64,000 nucleotides of DNA from Acestrorhynchus altus (taxonomy: Eukaryota; Chordata; Actinopteri; Characiformes; Acestrorhynchidae): contig CM067506.1 of the NCBI GenBank assembly GCA_034509495.1, positions 17,869,328 to 17,933,327 of the forward strand, written 5' to 3'. Both the position numbers and the translations under genes were made by a program. Under the pieces are notes generated by a model that saw only the letters and a list, made by a program, of their open reading frames with translations, did no database searches and had not been told where the DNA came from. Shown here one piece after another: positions 50,101-57,405 of this stretch (positions are counted from its first letter, which is position 1; each line of letters begins with the position of its first letter).

Positions 50101-53100
50101 TCTCCACTGACCTGCCTGATGATGTGCTGCACTTTGTTCGCCGTCACCCACTTATGGCCAGGCAGGTGCTCCCATTGGGAGGACGCCCCCTACTGTTTAA
50201 GAGGTCCATGGACTATACCAAGATAGCCGTGCACAGAGTGACTGCTCTGGATGGTCAGACATACCACATGCTGTTCATCGGAACAGGTGCGTTTTATTTC
50301 TCATTAGTTCAGAACAGCTGTATCAAAGCACGTGGAGACGGATGTGTAGTATATAAAGTGCTTTAATATAGTGTGTGGTGTCTCAGTAAGGGTGATTTTG
50401 CCTGGTGCTTGCTTTCTGTAGATGAGGGCTGGTTCCAGAGAGCAGTGGAGGTTAAAGGTCAGCTCCACATCATCGAAGAGCTGCAGTTGTTTGAGGAGCC
50501 GCAGCCTGTGGACAGTATTGTCATCTCTGAGAAACAGGTCGGAAAATCAAATGTGGTGAAGTGTCTTTTAAAAAATCATGGTTACACAGAGCACTGTGCA
50601 AAAGTCTTAGGCCACCTGAGATTCTGTCAGTGTGTGTTTTACCATTTCTATACCTGTCAAGGCAGTATTTACAGTAATTTACAGTCACGTACTGTTACAC
50701 TTTTCAGATAATAGATACTATAATTCATGTATTATTGTATTCCATTAAATTAAATCAGATGTGTGAACAGGACAAAGCAAATAAGAAGATGGATGAATGG
50801 ATTGATGGATGGATGTTCGATGGTTGGTGACAAATTAAGAACATGAATAATACACACCACTCATATATTTATTTCCAGTCAAAATGGATATTAAGCACAA
50901 GTTATTAATATTTCTACATGAAAAGATTTTTCAGATGTGAAGTGAGAGTGAAGCTCAGATTCTCTCAGAATATAATACTGTTGTTAATTAGATAGAAGCA
51001 GTTTTAGTGGTCTGTCGGTTCTCGCTTGGTTCCAGCGAATGACATGTACTAAATGCTAATAGATGAACGACGGTCGCTGACTTATTTAATGCTAAAACAC
51101 TAACTTATCTAGAACTTTAAAAAAAAGTTTTAGCCAGGCCTAAGACTTGAGCATAGCACCCTATTCGAAATGCGGCTGTATTACCTATGGGGAACCATTT
51201 CATGTTTGGAAGTACGGTGGAACCAGATGTGATATTTCATCTTCAATAAAAATATGTATTTTATCATTATGAGGTGAATCAGGAGTATAACTGGTCATCT
51301 ACTTTGACTTTGACTTCTAGATGAGTGTGTATGTGGGCACACCTTCCACAGTCGTGCAGCTGCCCTTGTCCACATGTCACAGGTTTTCATCCTGTTTTGA
51401 CTGTGTGTTAGCACGGGATCCTTTCTGTGCTTGGGATGGACTGGAGTGTGTGGAGATCACCTCACAAACTGACAGGTAGGAATGTTGGCTCATGTGTGTT
51501 CAATCACAGGTCTGGAAATGCCCTTACTGGGGCCATGGGTCCTTATCTCTGTTGCATAGCAGCATTATGAAATGCTCTGTAAATGTATGTCTCAAACATT
51601 ATATATTTAACATGTATGTCTGCTGTTCTGAAAAGCCTTAAAACAGATAAGTTATTTAAAATTCAGCTTTCTCTCTTAGGACCGCAGAAGATTCAGCCAG
51701 AACTAATTGTGTTATCTTTGTATGTACAGATCCAATCTGACTCAAGACATCCTGAATGGGAATGAGGGCTGTGAGAATGCTGCAGCAGATGGTATGCATA
51801 CTCATTTCTTTTGGTATTCATCAGGCGCTGGATCCCAAAATGATCAGAGCAATAGAACAGGAGGAGCAGGGACTGAAATCATTGCTTAAGTGCTGCATTT
51901 CAAATATGGGAGGCCTTAAACTTCATTATACGGTTTATCTTCTGCGCATACATTTGCATAACACAATTGCATGTTTTTTATATGTGTTTTTATGCAGGAT
52001 TGTGGTTTAGAACTCTGCTGCAGATATGCTCTATAAATCAATATAATTCACTTTGTTGTACTGACATATTAAACACTTTAAAAATATAACAGTTGTTAGA
52101 GGTACATCTTAGCATATGCACTCGCTTAATTAGGAATGTAGTATTTGGTGGGACCTGCTCATTTATGCTCACAAACAGGCTCAATTCTTTGTGGCACAGA
52201 TTTTACAAGATGTTGGAAATCTTTTTGAGATTGTGGTCCTTCTTCTATGGTGTGCTACACAATTCTCGTTTTTCAGGACACTTTTATGTTGCAAATCTCC
52301 TTTTCTGCCACATCCCAAAGACATTCTTCTGGATTCCCAGAAACTGGGAACCCAACTGAAAAACAGTGAACTCATTGTCATGTTAATGAAACCAGCTTAT
52401 GATGGCTTTGTGAAATAGTACTTTGTCATAAAGAAAGCCATTAGAAGACGGGTAGATTGGCAATGAAATTATTTATATGGTCAGCAGTAAAACTTATGTA
52501 AGCTGGGAAATTCAGTCGAAGAATGATGGGCATTAACTGACCCAGTGTGAGAAAGAAAACACCATTACACCACCAGCAGCAGCAGCTGGAGGTATTGAGA
52601 TTTTTCAGGGTAAGCTATATTTGTCAGTCTTCAGCTGTATAGTTTTGGTCGCCCCAATGCAGCCTCAGCTTTCTGTTCTTGGCTGACAGAGTGGAACCCT
52701 ATGTGATCTTCTACTGTTGTAGCCCATCCACTTCAAGGTTTTACATATTGTGCACTTTTCTGCTCACTTCAGTTGCACAGAGTGGTTCTAAGAGTTACTG
52801 TAATCTTTAAAAAATAAGAGGATTGTGGAGCTAAATTTAAAGATAAATAAAGTGTGTGACTACATACAACAATTCCATTATACAATCAAGTTTTTTCCTT
52901 AACCATCCATGACACCTGGGGGGTTAAGTGTTAAAGTCACTTCAGTCATGTCCTGCAAGTTCAGGGAATCAAACTGGCAACATTCCAGTCAGAAGGCTGG
53001 TTACCTAACTACCAGGCAACAGCTGCCCCCAAATACCGGACCCAACAAATCTGGCCCAAAATGCTGTTCTGTGAACCATATTACACAGAGTAAAATGTCT

Positions 53101-54234
53101 TCACATATAATGTTACATTTCATACATATCACACGTTTAGTAACAGTACACTTTAGTTATAAATCAATAAATATTGTAATGTCCATTCTTAAAGCCGGCT
53201 CTGAAGGCTTCCCTCTTAATAGTGAGCAGAATGTTAACCTCAGTATCAGTGCATGAAGCTGTAAGAGCATCGCTCCCTAATGATCTGTCTGTTCATTTTC
53301 AGATCTGGTGCTCCATCGTGCTCGTTCAGTGATGGCAGGGGATGACGTGCTACTACAGTGTGAGCTCAGTTCTAATCTGGCTATCCCACAGTGGACACTG
53401 CATGATCAGGAGCTGCAGGGATATGGGCTCAACTCTGGCTACCGCATCGGCACAGACGGCTTGCTGGTCATCGAAGCTCGACCAGAGCAGAGCGGGGACT
53501 ACAGCTGTTTTGCCTTGGAGAACAGTGTCCGTGTTCCTGTGGTAATCTACACTTTGACTGTGCGTCACGACCTGCCCCAAGCACCACCCATAGAGATGAC
53601 TCGTTCACCTCTGAGTGGTGCCAACCACCGTACCACTCAAACACACAACAAGAGCAATCAGGACCAGACCCTGCAACCTGCTTCTGCACCCCAGCCTCCA
53701 CAACTGGAATTCCTGTCCTTGAGGAACATGGAGGCCATGTACCTTTCTCTGATCACTATTCTTGGGGGACTATGCTTAGTCTTAACTGTTGTCCTGCTGT
53801 ATGTTGGGTTCTGTGTGCAGAGCAGAAGAGGGAAATACTCTCTCCGCACTGCAGCCCAGGCAGAGAGGAAGAGAAGTGGCCACATGGAGCTAAAGACCAT
53901 CTCAAGCCACTGCAATGGCAAAGTGGATGCGCATGATGGTCTGCTACAGATCGTACCTGGAGAAGCACAGGTATCCCCCAATAAAGAGCTTCCTCCTGCA
54001 CCTCCACTGCCCCCACCTTCTCAAAACTCGGAATTTGAATACACCAATGGCCTGTCAGCCACCTTGCCCAGCGTCCTACGAAAAATGAATGGCAACAGTT
54101 ACGTGTTGCTTAGGCAAAGTGATGGAGACACCACATCTCCACTATATTACTCCTTCACTGAAGAGCTCAACCGCATCCTGGAAAAGAGGAAGCACACTCA
54201 GCTGTGTAACAAACCAGATGAGAGCTCAGTATAA
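20682..54234 (+). CDS. sema4g: semaphorin 4G, whole coding span
   Basis: Class 4 transmembrane semaphorin, a cell-surface guidance ligand; class 4 members typically bind plexins. Coding exons: 20682-20810, 32306-32451, 32671-32733, 32817-32915, 33067-33160, 34694-34807, 35130-35284, 42710-42885, 47721-47868, 50064-50286, 50422-50537, 51321-51475, 51730-51791, 53303-54234. All junctions but the first are in phase. Predicted length about 870 residues, counting one for the unresolved junction codon (human about 840). Order: signal peptide, sema domain (about 50-490), PSI (about 506-555, CHRFSSCFDCVLARDPFCAW), Ig-like domain with Cys 580 and Cys 629, membrane span about 706-732, cytoplasmic tail of about 138 residues with a proline-rich run and the C-terminal PDZ ligand ESSV. 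The near-identity of the last 50 residues to human SEMA4G (MNGNSYVLLRQS, RILEKRKHTQL, DESSV) separates it from 4B, 4C, 4D and 4F. Which teleost copy (ga or gb) is unknown. Confidence 0.93.
20901..20955. repeat. (GT)n microsatellite
   Basis: GT run starting 90 bases after the exon 2 donor. Confidence 0.95.
21131..21525 (+). repeat. AGGGCTGCG-type inverted-repeat element, full copy
   Basis: The left end AGGGCTGCGTGATATGG and the complement of the right end GATATTGCTCAGCTCTAG match over about 16 bases, so the element has terminal inverted repeats. The interior has GGACACCCCATGAAAT, a G-rich GTGGGGGTGGAGGGG block and AAAAACTTTAAAACTCAA. This is the most complete of five copies. No coding capacity is visible. 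Confidence 0.65.
23380..23850. repeat. Minisatellite, 21-base unit in 147-base higher-order blocks
   Basis: The basic unit is about 21 bases (GGAGTTTTGGTTGTACTGG plus two). A diagnostic variant GTTCTGATT occurs at 23426, 23573 and 23720, exactly 147 bases apart, so blocks of seven units have been duplicated together. Confidence 0.9.
23855..24075 (+). mobile_element. tRNA-derived SINE, family A
   Basis: A head with AGGGAACCAGCCTTGTGATG and the B-box-like GGTTCAGTTCCCTAAC, then GACATGACTGAAATGACC...GTTTCACTGTGTGGATG and GTTAAATGCAGAGGA. It is interrupted by a (GT)n run at 23998-24024. Confidence 0.75.
25028..25262 (+). mobile_element. tRNA-derived SINE, family A
   Basis: AAGGGAACCAGCCTTGTGAC, B-box-like AGTTCAATCCCC, GCAGGACATGACTGAAGTGG, GATAGGGCTGCCCACCACTC and a 3' end GGTTAAATGTGGAGGACAAA: a nearly complete copy on the plus strand. 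Confidence 0.8.
25880..26140 (+). mobile_element. tRNA-derived SINE, family B (DANA/HE1-like)
   Basis: B-box-like GGGTTCAATCCCC is followed by GTGTTCTCCATGTGTCTG, GTGGGTTTCCTC and GAATTGGCCCTAGGTGTG, then a GT run and GCTGAAGCGGATAAGA. This layout is that of the zebrafish DANA/HE1 type of SINE. Confidence 0.7.
27130..27335 (+). repeat. AGGGCTGCG-type element, internal piece
   Basis: ATTGAAATCTGAACTTCATT and the GTGGAGGTGGAGGGG...GAGGAGCA block match the interior of the 21131-21525 and 29790-29965 copies. The end repeats are not visible. Confidence 0.45.
27359..27613. repeat. Small transposon with CACCAATCAGCAT inverted ends
   Basis: The left end TATACACCAATCAGCAT is the inverted partner of the right end TTATGGCTGATCGATATA. 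The interior has CTGTCGAGGCTTGGACTCC. It belongs to a type I associate with otophysan fish genomes. Confidence 0.6.
28975..29016. repeat. (GT)n microsatellite
   Basis: GT run with a few GC/AT variants at its start. Confidence 0.9.
29540..29790 (-). mobile_element. tRNA-derived SINE, family C
   Basis: The minus strand shows a B-box-like GGTTTGAATCC at about 29755-29770 near its 5' side. The rest (plus strand ACGCTGGGTCTGATATGCGG, CTGGCTGCCGATGGTAAGCA) is GC-rich and unlike its surroundings. Long open frames on both strands belong to the SINE. Confidence 0.55.
29790..29965 (+). repeat. AGGGCTGCG-type element, partial copy
   Basis: ATATACGGTATGATATATAA, ATGAGGACATCCCCATGAGA and CATATGGAAATCTGATTTTT parallel the 21131-21525 and 27130-27335 copies. 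Confidence 0.4.
30945..31006. repeat. (AT)n microsatellite
   Basis: Uninterrupted AT run of about 30 units. Confidence 0.95.
31325..31620 (+). mobile_element. tRNA-derived SINE, family B, second copy
   Basis: GTGTGTTCTCCCCATGTCCA, GGGTTTCCTCCAGT, TAAATTGGGACTGG, GGTACCCTGCGGTGAACTGG and a 3' end GAATGGATGAGAAGATGAAT follow the order of the 25880-26140 copy. Confidence 0.65.
31774..31842. repeat. (ATT)n microsatellite
   Basis: Uninterrupted ATT run of about 23 units. Confidence 0.95.
32306..32451 (+). CDS. sema4g: sema4g exon: start of sema domain
   Basis: Acceptor GCATCAG ends at 32305; donor GTGAGT at 32452. It codes LWGCRRFRGSALNYSTLLLE then DEAGVLYVGARGALYAL, the first beta-propeller strands of a sema domain, and matches human RHFKGQAQNYSTLLLE. 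NYS and NIS are possible N-glycosylation sites. The exon begins with two bases (GG) that need one base from upstream; it ends in phase 0. Confidence 0.95.
32671..32733 (+). CDS. sema4g: sema4g exon, 21 codons
   Basis: Codes IDWEAPEDQKQLCFNKGKDN K between acceptor TTGCGCAG and an unusual donor AAG/GTCAAG. Phase 0 at both ends. It matches IHWEA...KGKNNQ of human SEMA4G. Confidence 0.93.
32817..32915 (+). CDS. sema4g: sema4g exon, 33 codons
   Basis: Codes TECFNHIRFLQRFNTTHLYT and CGTHAFSPLCAYI, a hallmark sema-domain segment with the conserved CGT. The preceding intron is only 83 bases. Donor GTAAGT; phase 0. Confidence 0.96.
33067..33160 (+). CDS. sema4g: sema4g exon with RCPYDPAKGYTGLL
   Basis: Codes DDREFKISSVFEEGRERCPY DPAKGYTGLLI plus one base of an Asp codon. 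The CPYDP motif is diagnostic of sema domains. Donor GTAAGC at 33161. Confidence 0.95.
33230..34375. repeat. Degenerate AGTATAGACTA/CTATCA array in two orientations
   Basis: Words such as GATAGCCCTAGTATAGACTA dominate about 33650-33960. Their reverse complements (TCTATACTAGGGCCATCACT) dominate about 34000-34370. Spacing is irregular, as in a very old tandem array that has been inverted in part. The CATTA tetrad-like run at 33608-33630 lies within it. Confidence 0.6.
34078..34155. repeat. Small inverted-repeat family, partial copy 4
   Basis: CCAGTGTTTCTCAATCCTGG and TAATGAGCTGATTAG match the left end and interior of the 7191-7382 element. Confidence 0.55.
34694..34807 (+). CDS. sema4g: sema4g exon (DGQMYTASQYEFW)
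   Basis: Codes (D)GQMYTASQYEFWSSPDIRR then NSPNPMLKTEEAPTRWLY. It matches DGGLYTATRYEFRSIPDIRR of human SEMA4G and differs from 4C/4D, which read NFLG here. Phase 1 at both ends; donor GTGAGT at 34808. Confidence 0.96.
35130..35284 (+). CDS. sema4g: sema4g exon (DDDKIYFFFTE)
   Basis: Codes (E)ADFVGSALVKESVNSSVG, then DDDKIYFFFTEKNQEHSPYF and SHSRVARVARVCK. GDDDK-YFFF and RVARVCK are conserved sema motifs; NSS is a possible glycosylation site. Ends in phase 0 before GTATGA. Confidence 0.96.
35625..35681. repeat. (CA)n microsatellite
   Basis: Uninterrupted CA run of about 28 units. Confidence 0.95.
35861..36300 (+). repeat. AAAAGTATTGGGACACCTGC-type transposon relic, copy 1
   Basis: It opens ATATAGACAAAAGTATTGGG and contains TTTCTACTAGATTTTGGAGC, GGTTCCACTGCTCCACAGCT and GACAAGCTGTGTGTGCATAT. 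The same phrases in order recur at 43405-43765 and, inverted, at 57406-57690. Confidence 0.65.
37091..37145. repeat. (CA)n microsatellite, imperfect
   Basis: CA run with CAGACA interruptions at its start. Confidence 0.95.
38495..38660. repeat. AAGTC-rich dispersed repeat
   Basis: CAAGTCTCAAGTGA, CCAAGTCCTAAGTCAAGATG and similar AAGTC words recur every 10-25 bases, as in a repeat frequent in fish genomes. Confidence 0.45.
39640..39800. repeat. CATTTTGGAGATACAT-type repeat
   Basis: GTAACGTTGCCATTTTGGAG, ATACATCTTTTTCATTGGAC and AGCAATGATATAC recur in altered or inverted form at 41380-41640 and 61840-61985; part also resembles 30770-30920. Confidence 0.5.
40833..41330 (-). mobile_element. Internally deleted Tc1-like transposon
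   Basis: It begins CAGTGGGGGACAATAAGTAT, a typical fish Tc1-like tip. The inner part of the end repeat, TTTTCCCACCTACAAAGAAT, returns inverted near 41280-41303. Between them GAGGTCAAACATTTCCTGTA, GATCTTCTCCAGTTTCAGGG and CAGCTCCCTCCAAAGATTTT are remnants of the antisense of the transposase N-terminal part. The catalytic region is missing. Confidence 0.7.
42710..42885 (+). CDS. sema4g: sema4g exon (LQKKWTSFLKARL)
   Basis: Codes SDRGGLLTLQKKWTSFLKAR, then LVCSLPDYEFHFNVLRSVFM and onward to GIFGLE plus two bases of Trp. W-FLKARL-C is conserved in class 4. The usual GD before GG is SD here. Acceptor TTGTAG; donor GTAAGC; starts phase 0, ends phase 2. Confidence 0.96.
43210..43400. repeat. GGTTCT/AGGAACC hairpin-type element
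   Basis: CTTGAGGAACTTTTGGAGGT, TTGAAGGTTCCTTGAAGAGG and similar words alternate in both orientations. Confidence 0.45.
43405..43765 (+). repeat. AAGTATTGGGACACCTGC-type transposon relic, copy 2
   Basis: AGTATTGGGACACCTGCTCA at the left, ACTGTTTCTACTGTTTCTAA inside, and GACGAGCTGTGCACTTTTGC and GAATGCATTCATTAGAAGTG at the right. The middle is shortened relative to copy 1. Confidence 0.65.
44822..45645 (+). mobile_element. Tc1-like transposon with decayed transposase
   Basis: TTTTGTTATGTTACAGCCTT opens the element. GATTGGACATGATTTGGAAA and GGACAGTGCATGTCAGAGCA lead into an ATG (45152) reading MKSKELSVDL, as fish Tc1 transposases start; an in-frame stop follows at once. Later pieces (GGGGAAGGGTACAGAAGAAT, GGAGGTGACCAAGAGCCCAA) keep family order to about 45645 with frameshifts, so it is a pseudogene. 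A fragment of the same family lies at 60635-60852. Confidence 0.8.
45645..45830. repeat. Short irregular tandem repeat (TTTGTGGACACAGC type)
   Basis: Three units start TTTGTGGATACAGCTGTTGG, ATTGTGAACACAGCTTTTTG and TTTGTGGACACAGCTTTTGG, with CCCCACAAGTTGG/CCCCACATGTTGG between them; unit lengths differ. Confidence 0.65.
46031..46085. repeat. C run followed by (AAAT)n-like tract
   Basis: A C run then AAATAAATAAATAAATAAA. Confidence 0.9.
46879..46932. repeat. (GT)n microsatellite
   Basis: Uninterrupted GT run. Confidence 0.95.
47072..47121. repeat. (CT)n microsatellite
   Basis: Uninterrupted CT run within a wider pyrimidine-rich region (46980-47290). Confidence 0.95.
47721..47868 (+). CDS. 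sema4g: sema4g exon (SAICRYSISDIQQAF)
   Basis: Completes Trp, then codes KSVKASAICRYSISDIQQAF, DGPYMESQEDASAKWTEYTG and KVPEPRPGS. SAIC-Y, F-GPYME and VP-PRPGS are sema-domain landmarks, and human SEMA4G reads GPYMEYQ here. Donor GTAAGC; ends in phase 0. Confidence 0.96.
47869..50063 (+). other. sema4g: sema4g intron, 2.2 kb
   Basis: AT-rich left part (48000-48230, TTA/TAG-rich). A 132-codon open frame at 48517-48915 has no recognisable domain. A Tc1-like fragment lies at about 49500-49930. Confidence 0.85.
49500..49930 (-). mobile_element. Tc1-like transposon fragment
   Basis: GTCCTTAGAAATATCCTTTG, GCCATGATACATTTCCACAA and GTGAAGATCAGACTTTCAGG follow the order of a fish Tc1-like element read from the antisense side; no open frame remains. 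Confidence 0.5.
50064..50286 (+). CDS. sema4g: sema4g exon (CITDRLRARGINFSTDLPD)
   Basis: Codes CITDRLRARGINFSTDLPDD, VLHFVRRHPLMARQVLPLGG, RPLLFKRSMDYTKIAVHRVT and ALDGQTYHMLFIGT. HPLMARQV and GRPLL-KR match SEMA4G. NFS is a possible glycosylation site. Starts phase 0, ends phase 1 at GTGCGT. Confidence 0.96.
50422..50537 (+). CDS. sema4g: sema4g exon (HIIEELQLF)
   Basis: Codes (D)EGWFQRAVEVKGQLHIIEE and LQLFEEPQPVDSIVISEKQ, the end of the propeller. The preceding intron is 135 bases. The donor CAG/GTCGGA is weak but leaves the right phase (0). Confidence 0.95.
50538..51320 (+). other. sema4g: sema4g intron, 0.8 kb
   Basis: A CACTGTGCAAAAGTCTTAGG repeat start at about 50588 (also seen at 18160). 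Otherwise AT-rich with nothing recognisable. Confidence 0.85.
51321..51475 (+). CDS. sema4g: sema4g exon: end of sema domain and PSI domain
   Basis: Codes MSVYVGTPSTVVQLPLSTCH, RFSSCFDCVLARDPFCAWDG and LECVEITSQTD. The CxxCxxCxxxRDPxCxW pattern is the PSI module after the propeller. Acceptor TTCTAG; ends phase 2 at GTAGGA. Confidence 0.95.
51730..51791 (+). CDS. sema4g: sema4g exon, end of PSI, 20 codons
   Basis: Codes (R)SNLTQDILNGNEGCENAAAD plus one base of Asp, matching human NRTALIQDIERGNRGCE. NLT is a possible glycosylation site. Acceptor TGTACAG, donor GTATGC. Confidence 0.92.
52165..52800 (-). mobile_element. Tc1-like element fragment, decayed
   Basis: Ordered phrases: CCACATCCCAAAGACATTCT, AGTGAACTCATTGTCATGTT, ACACCATTACACCACCAGCA, CCTCAGCTTTCTGTTCTTGG, GTAGCCCATCCACTTCAAGG. 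These match a fish Tc1-like family whose other half is at 20065-20375. The plus strand is antisense to its transposase. Confidence 0.6.
52905..53037 (-). mobile_element. tRNA-derived SINE, family A, 5' part
   Basis: The minus strand reads GGGGGCAGCTGTTGCC, TAGTTAGGTAACCAGCCTTC, B-box-like GTTTGATTCCC and TGCAGGACATGACTGAAGTG. Truncated at the 3' end. Confidence 0.75.
53303..54234 (+). CDS. sema4g: sema4g last coding exon: Ig-like, membrane span, cytoplasmic tail
   Basis: It opens (D)LVLHRARSVMAGDDVLLQC, an Ig-like domain with Cys at predicted residues 580 and 629 (GDYSCFALE) and a core Trp (PQWTL). A Thr/Pro/Gln-rich stalk follows. Next comes the span MYLSLITILGGLCLVLTVVL LYVGFCV, then the basic stop-transfer QSRRGKYSLR. 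The tail has LQIVPGEAQ, a PPAPPLPPPS run that could bind SH3 or EVH1 domains, MNGNSYVLLRQS, RILEKRKHTQL and a terminal ESSV, a class I PDZ ligand. TAA at 54232-54234. Acceptor TTTTCAG at 53302. Confidence 0.97.
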
Positions 54235-55565
54235 AGCTTCAGAGACAATAGAACGCCCCCTGTGGTTGGGTGGTTTGATTACAAGTATCTGCTGAAATGT
54301 CAAAGGACAATTTGATGCTATGTAAAGCATGTACTCCGTACATGCAAAAGAGTTTATGAATTCCTGCCCAATGACATTTTTACTTCTGATCTATTGTTGT
54401 GAAGCAACCAAGCTCAGAAAACATGGAAAACAATAGGATAATCTACCTCGGAAGAACATTTTGTGAATTTTGGATGGACATTATATTGATGCCAGTGCAT
54501 TTGTTAGCTTGGTGAGAGTGGGACTGATGGGGCCAGAGTAACAGGAAAGGACCATTGCTTTTACTTCAACAGAGATGTTGGTGTGGCCAAAGCACTATGT
54601 GAAATACAAAGCCAAAGGCCTGGACATTATAATCCAGCCTTATGGACTAATTCGTTCTTTAGTTTAAGGAACTACTAGTTGGAACCTGTAAATTTCCAGA
54701 TAAACATTTGCTCTGGATGTGGTTGTTTTTGAGCAACACTGCTGAAAGCAATTCAAAGTCAGATTTCTTATGTTGTGATGTTCTGTTATTTATGTCAATG
54801 CTGACCACAGCAGTGACCCATCAGTAACCTGAACTAACAGCTACATTGTGTTTAATTTAGCTGTGAATGCTGAAAGGGATCCAGATTTTGTGAATCCAGC
54901 TTTTATAGCTAACCTGACAGTATTAACTACTGGGATGCACTTTAGTAGCAATGAGCATTTACCGGAAAAGGTGTTTGTTCTGAAAGAGATAGAGAATGTC
55001 ATGGATCAGAAGTCCTGGTTCCAGGATAAAAGGAAATCCATCCCAAATCAACCTCATGACTCGACCATAGACAAAAGGTCTTTACTAGTACATTACTAAC
55101 CACTACATGAACATTTTCAATAATGAACCACTACATGTTTATTTTTGTCAGTGAAGGTACTAAGACATCCGTCCCAAGATTATAAAGTTCACAACCCACA
55201 TACACTGAAATGTAACAGTAAAATGTGACCTTGAATTGTGGATATCAGGAGTTCAGACCCTTTCTTTGTCTTGTGTGGTTAATTGATGGCTTGAGTTAGC
55301 GTTTGTACAGACACACTTCCCCGATGACTTCAAGTGAAGCTCCAGAAATGTCTGTTTGCTGGTTGGACATGACATCAGAGCAACAGAGGTAAGCTGATGT
55401 TGACTTTATGAGATCATCCACTTGACACAAGCAATTACACACACCCCTATAGCCAGACATTTGGGCCTTAGGAAAAATCAGAGAATAGGAGCAGCAGTGA
55501 CAAATTGGGCCTAGAACCAGGAATTGTTGCTAAGGAAGAGGAATAAATGATCTTACTGTAATGTG
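54235..55565 (+). other. sema4g: sema4g 3' UTR (estimated)
   Basis: Continues from the stop to AATAAA at 55542-55547. An 83-codon frame at 54848-55099 shows no domain and is taken as chance. The end is an estimate. Confidence 0.5.
55542..55547 (+). promoter_or_regulatory. Candidate polyadenylation signal for sema4g
   Basis: First canonical AATAAA after the stop codon, followed by TGTAATGTGTGTTT, a GT-rich element. Confidence 0.5.
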
Positions 55566-56019
55566 TGTTTACAGAACAATGAGTATTGTTCTTTGAAATT
55601 GTTGGTTAATTGAGTTCGTAAATTCCAGTAAACATTTATTGTGTAAGTGATGTTCCTGGAGGAAGGTCAGTTTGGGCTCTTTCAGGAATTGCAGTATTGT
55701 CAAGGGGAACAGAACAACCCTTCTTGGTCTGTTGAAATCTCAAATGCAGCAAAGTTGAGCAGAAAACATTAGGGCCTCATGTCCACGACACAGCCCAGAT
55801 GAGTTCTGCTGATATTTAGATCAGCTCGTTCCCATCTCCCATTATGTTCTCATTCTCTCTTGTCTTTCTTTCTCCTTATCATTCAGTCATTTCTCACATT
55901 TTTTTTCCTGGGAACTTCTTGTTTCTACTTTTAAACCAGAGGTTCTTTAAAGGTTCTTAGATGCATGGTTCCAAGAAAAACTTGTATAACACTACTACTA
56001 ACACTAATGTATAACATTA

Positions 56020-56420
56020 CACTACAGTCCCTATAAAAGTATTCATCAATACTTTAGAAGATGAGATGGGAGGAACTCTACATGCAACAGCTGTTCCTTT
56101 CAGACTAGACACTACAAACTCATCATCCCCATCTTGGATGGGGAAGCAGTAGGCCTCGGAAGGCTTATGAAGGTAGAGGATGAAAATAATGCAGTAGAAT
56201 ACAGGGAGAAAATGACTCGAAGCATACAACAAAAGCTCAAGACAAGGTGAATGTTATGGAGTGGCAAAGCCCAGATCTTAGTCCAACAGAGAATTTGTGG
56301 CTGTACTTGATCCATATTCACACTTGATCCATATTTTCCAGACAAGATTAAAGTAAAATTGCAGTATCCAGATGTACAAGCCTGCTTGAGACTTATCCAC
56401 ACAGAGTCAGTGCTGTGGCC
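56020..56420 (+). mobile_element. Tc1-like transposase 3' fragment
   Basis: The plus strand near 56255-56305 reads MEWQSPDLSPTENLWLYL, matching the Tc1/mariner motif WPAQSPDLNPIENLW around the second catalytic Asp. AGACTTATCCACACAGAGTC further on also fits the family. Frameshifted relic. Confidence 0.65.
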
Positions 56421-57405
56421 ATAACGCATTCACACATTTGGGCCAAATCTGGGCCAATTTTGACCATTGCAGCTCAGTTGTGGTCCAGATCAGGGTCAAA
56501 CATTCAATACTATCTGGTTCTATACTTCAAGGGGGTGAATTGTTAATGCAGGCTAATATTTTAAAGTATATATGTTATTAAATTGAAAATACATTTAAGA
56601 ATAATTTTTCCCTTTAAATAACTCCACTTATAAAAGCAATATTGGCACTGTTTCAGGCCGACTCTTACCTCAATGCTCTAATGAGAGAGGCACACATTTG
56701 CATGAACATCTGACCTCTCCACTGCCCCTGAGACCCATACACTGCTTGTTATCAGGCAGCATGTGTGCCTCACTCTTGCCTCTGCCTGTAAGTTTCCCAT
56801 CCCTCCGGTCCAGCCTGCTAGTGGGAGAGAAGTGTGAGATTGCATCTAGCGTGCCAGGACAGGTCTGTGTTTCACACAGATCTTGAATGTGGTCTTAATT
56901 CAAAGGTGAGACAGAAGAAACAGGACATCTAATGGAAGGGAGAGGCTAGAAAGTGAATGTAAATATTTTGAGAAAGGGTCATTAGGCCCATTCAACCTCA
57001 TTCATTTCCTCTTGCACACATTTAGGTGCGGCAACTTTTTATTTAAAGGGATTTTAGATGAAAGGCTCTGTTCTAATGAATCAGTAAACAGCTGGAGCTT
57101 TTTAACTGCAGAACATTCATATGTGGTGTTAAAAGCTTGGGTTTTTGAGCTGCATTAATCTGTGCTTTTATGCATAACATTAAAGGGAACGTTGACAATT
57201 TATTATTTGTGCTTTTTGCAGGCATGAAAAGGGCAGTTTGGTGCTGGTTCACACTTCACATCATGTGTCATTTGAAGTGGAAGACCCAACAAGTCTGCTT
57301 CAGCTCATCTCTGAAAGGAGTTCTTTTCAAATCTCCAACTCTGGCTGGGGATTTAGACATAGCAACCCAATGAAAGCTCCAGAATTTATTAAGTAACTGG
57401 ATAGA

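Larger units (their letters stand above)
51792..53302 (+). other. sema4g: sema4g intron before the last exon
   Basis: Mostly repeat: a Tc1-like fragment (52165-52800) and an inverted family A SINE (52905-53037). No exon seen. Confidence 0.85.

Noticed and set aside
54848..55099. 83-codon frame after the sema4g stop
   Set aside because: It lies in the 3' UTR, has no domain and no splice signals linking it to a gene.
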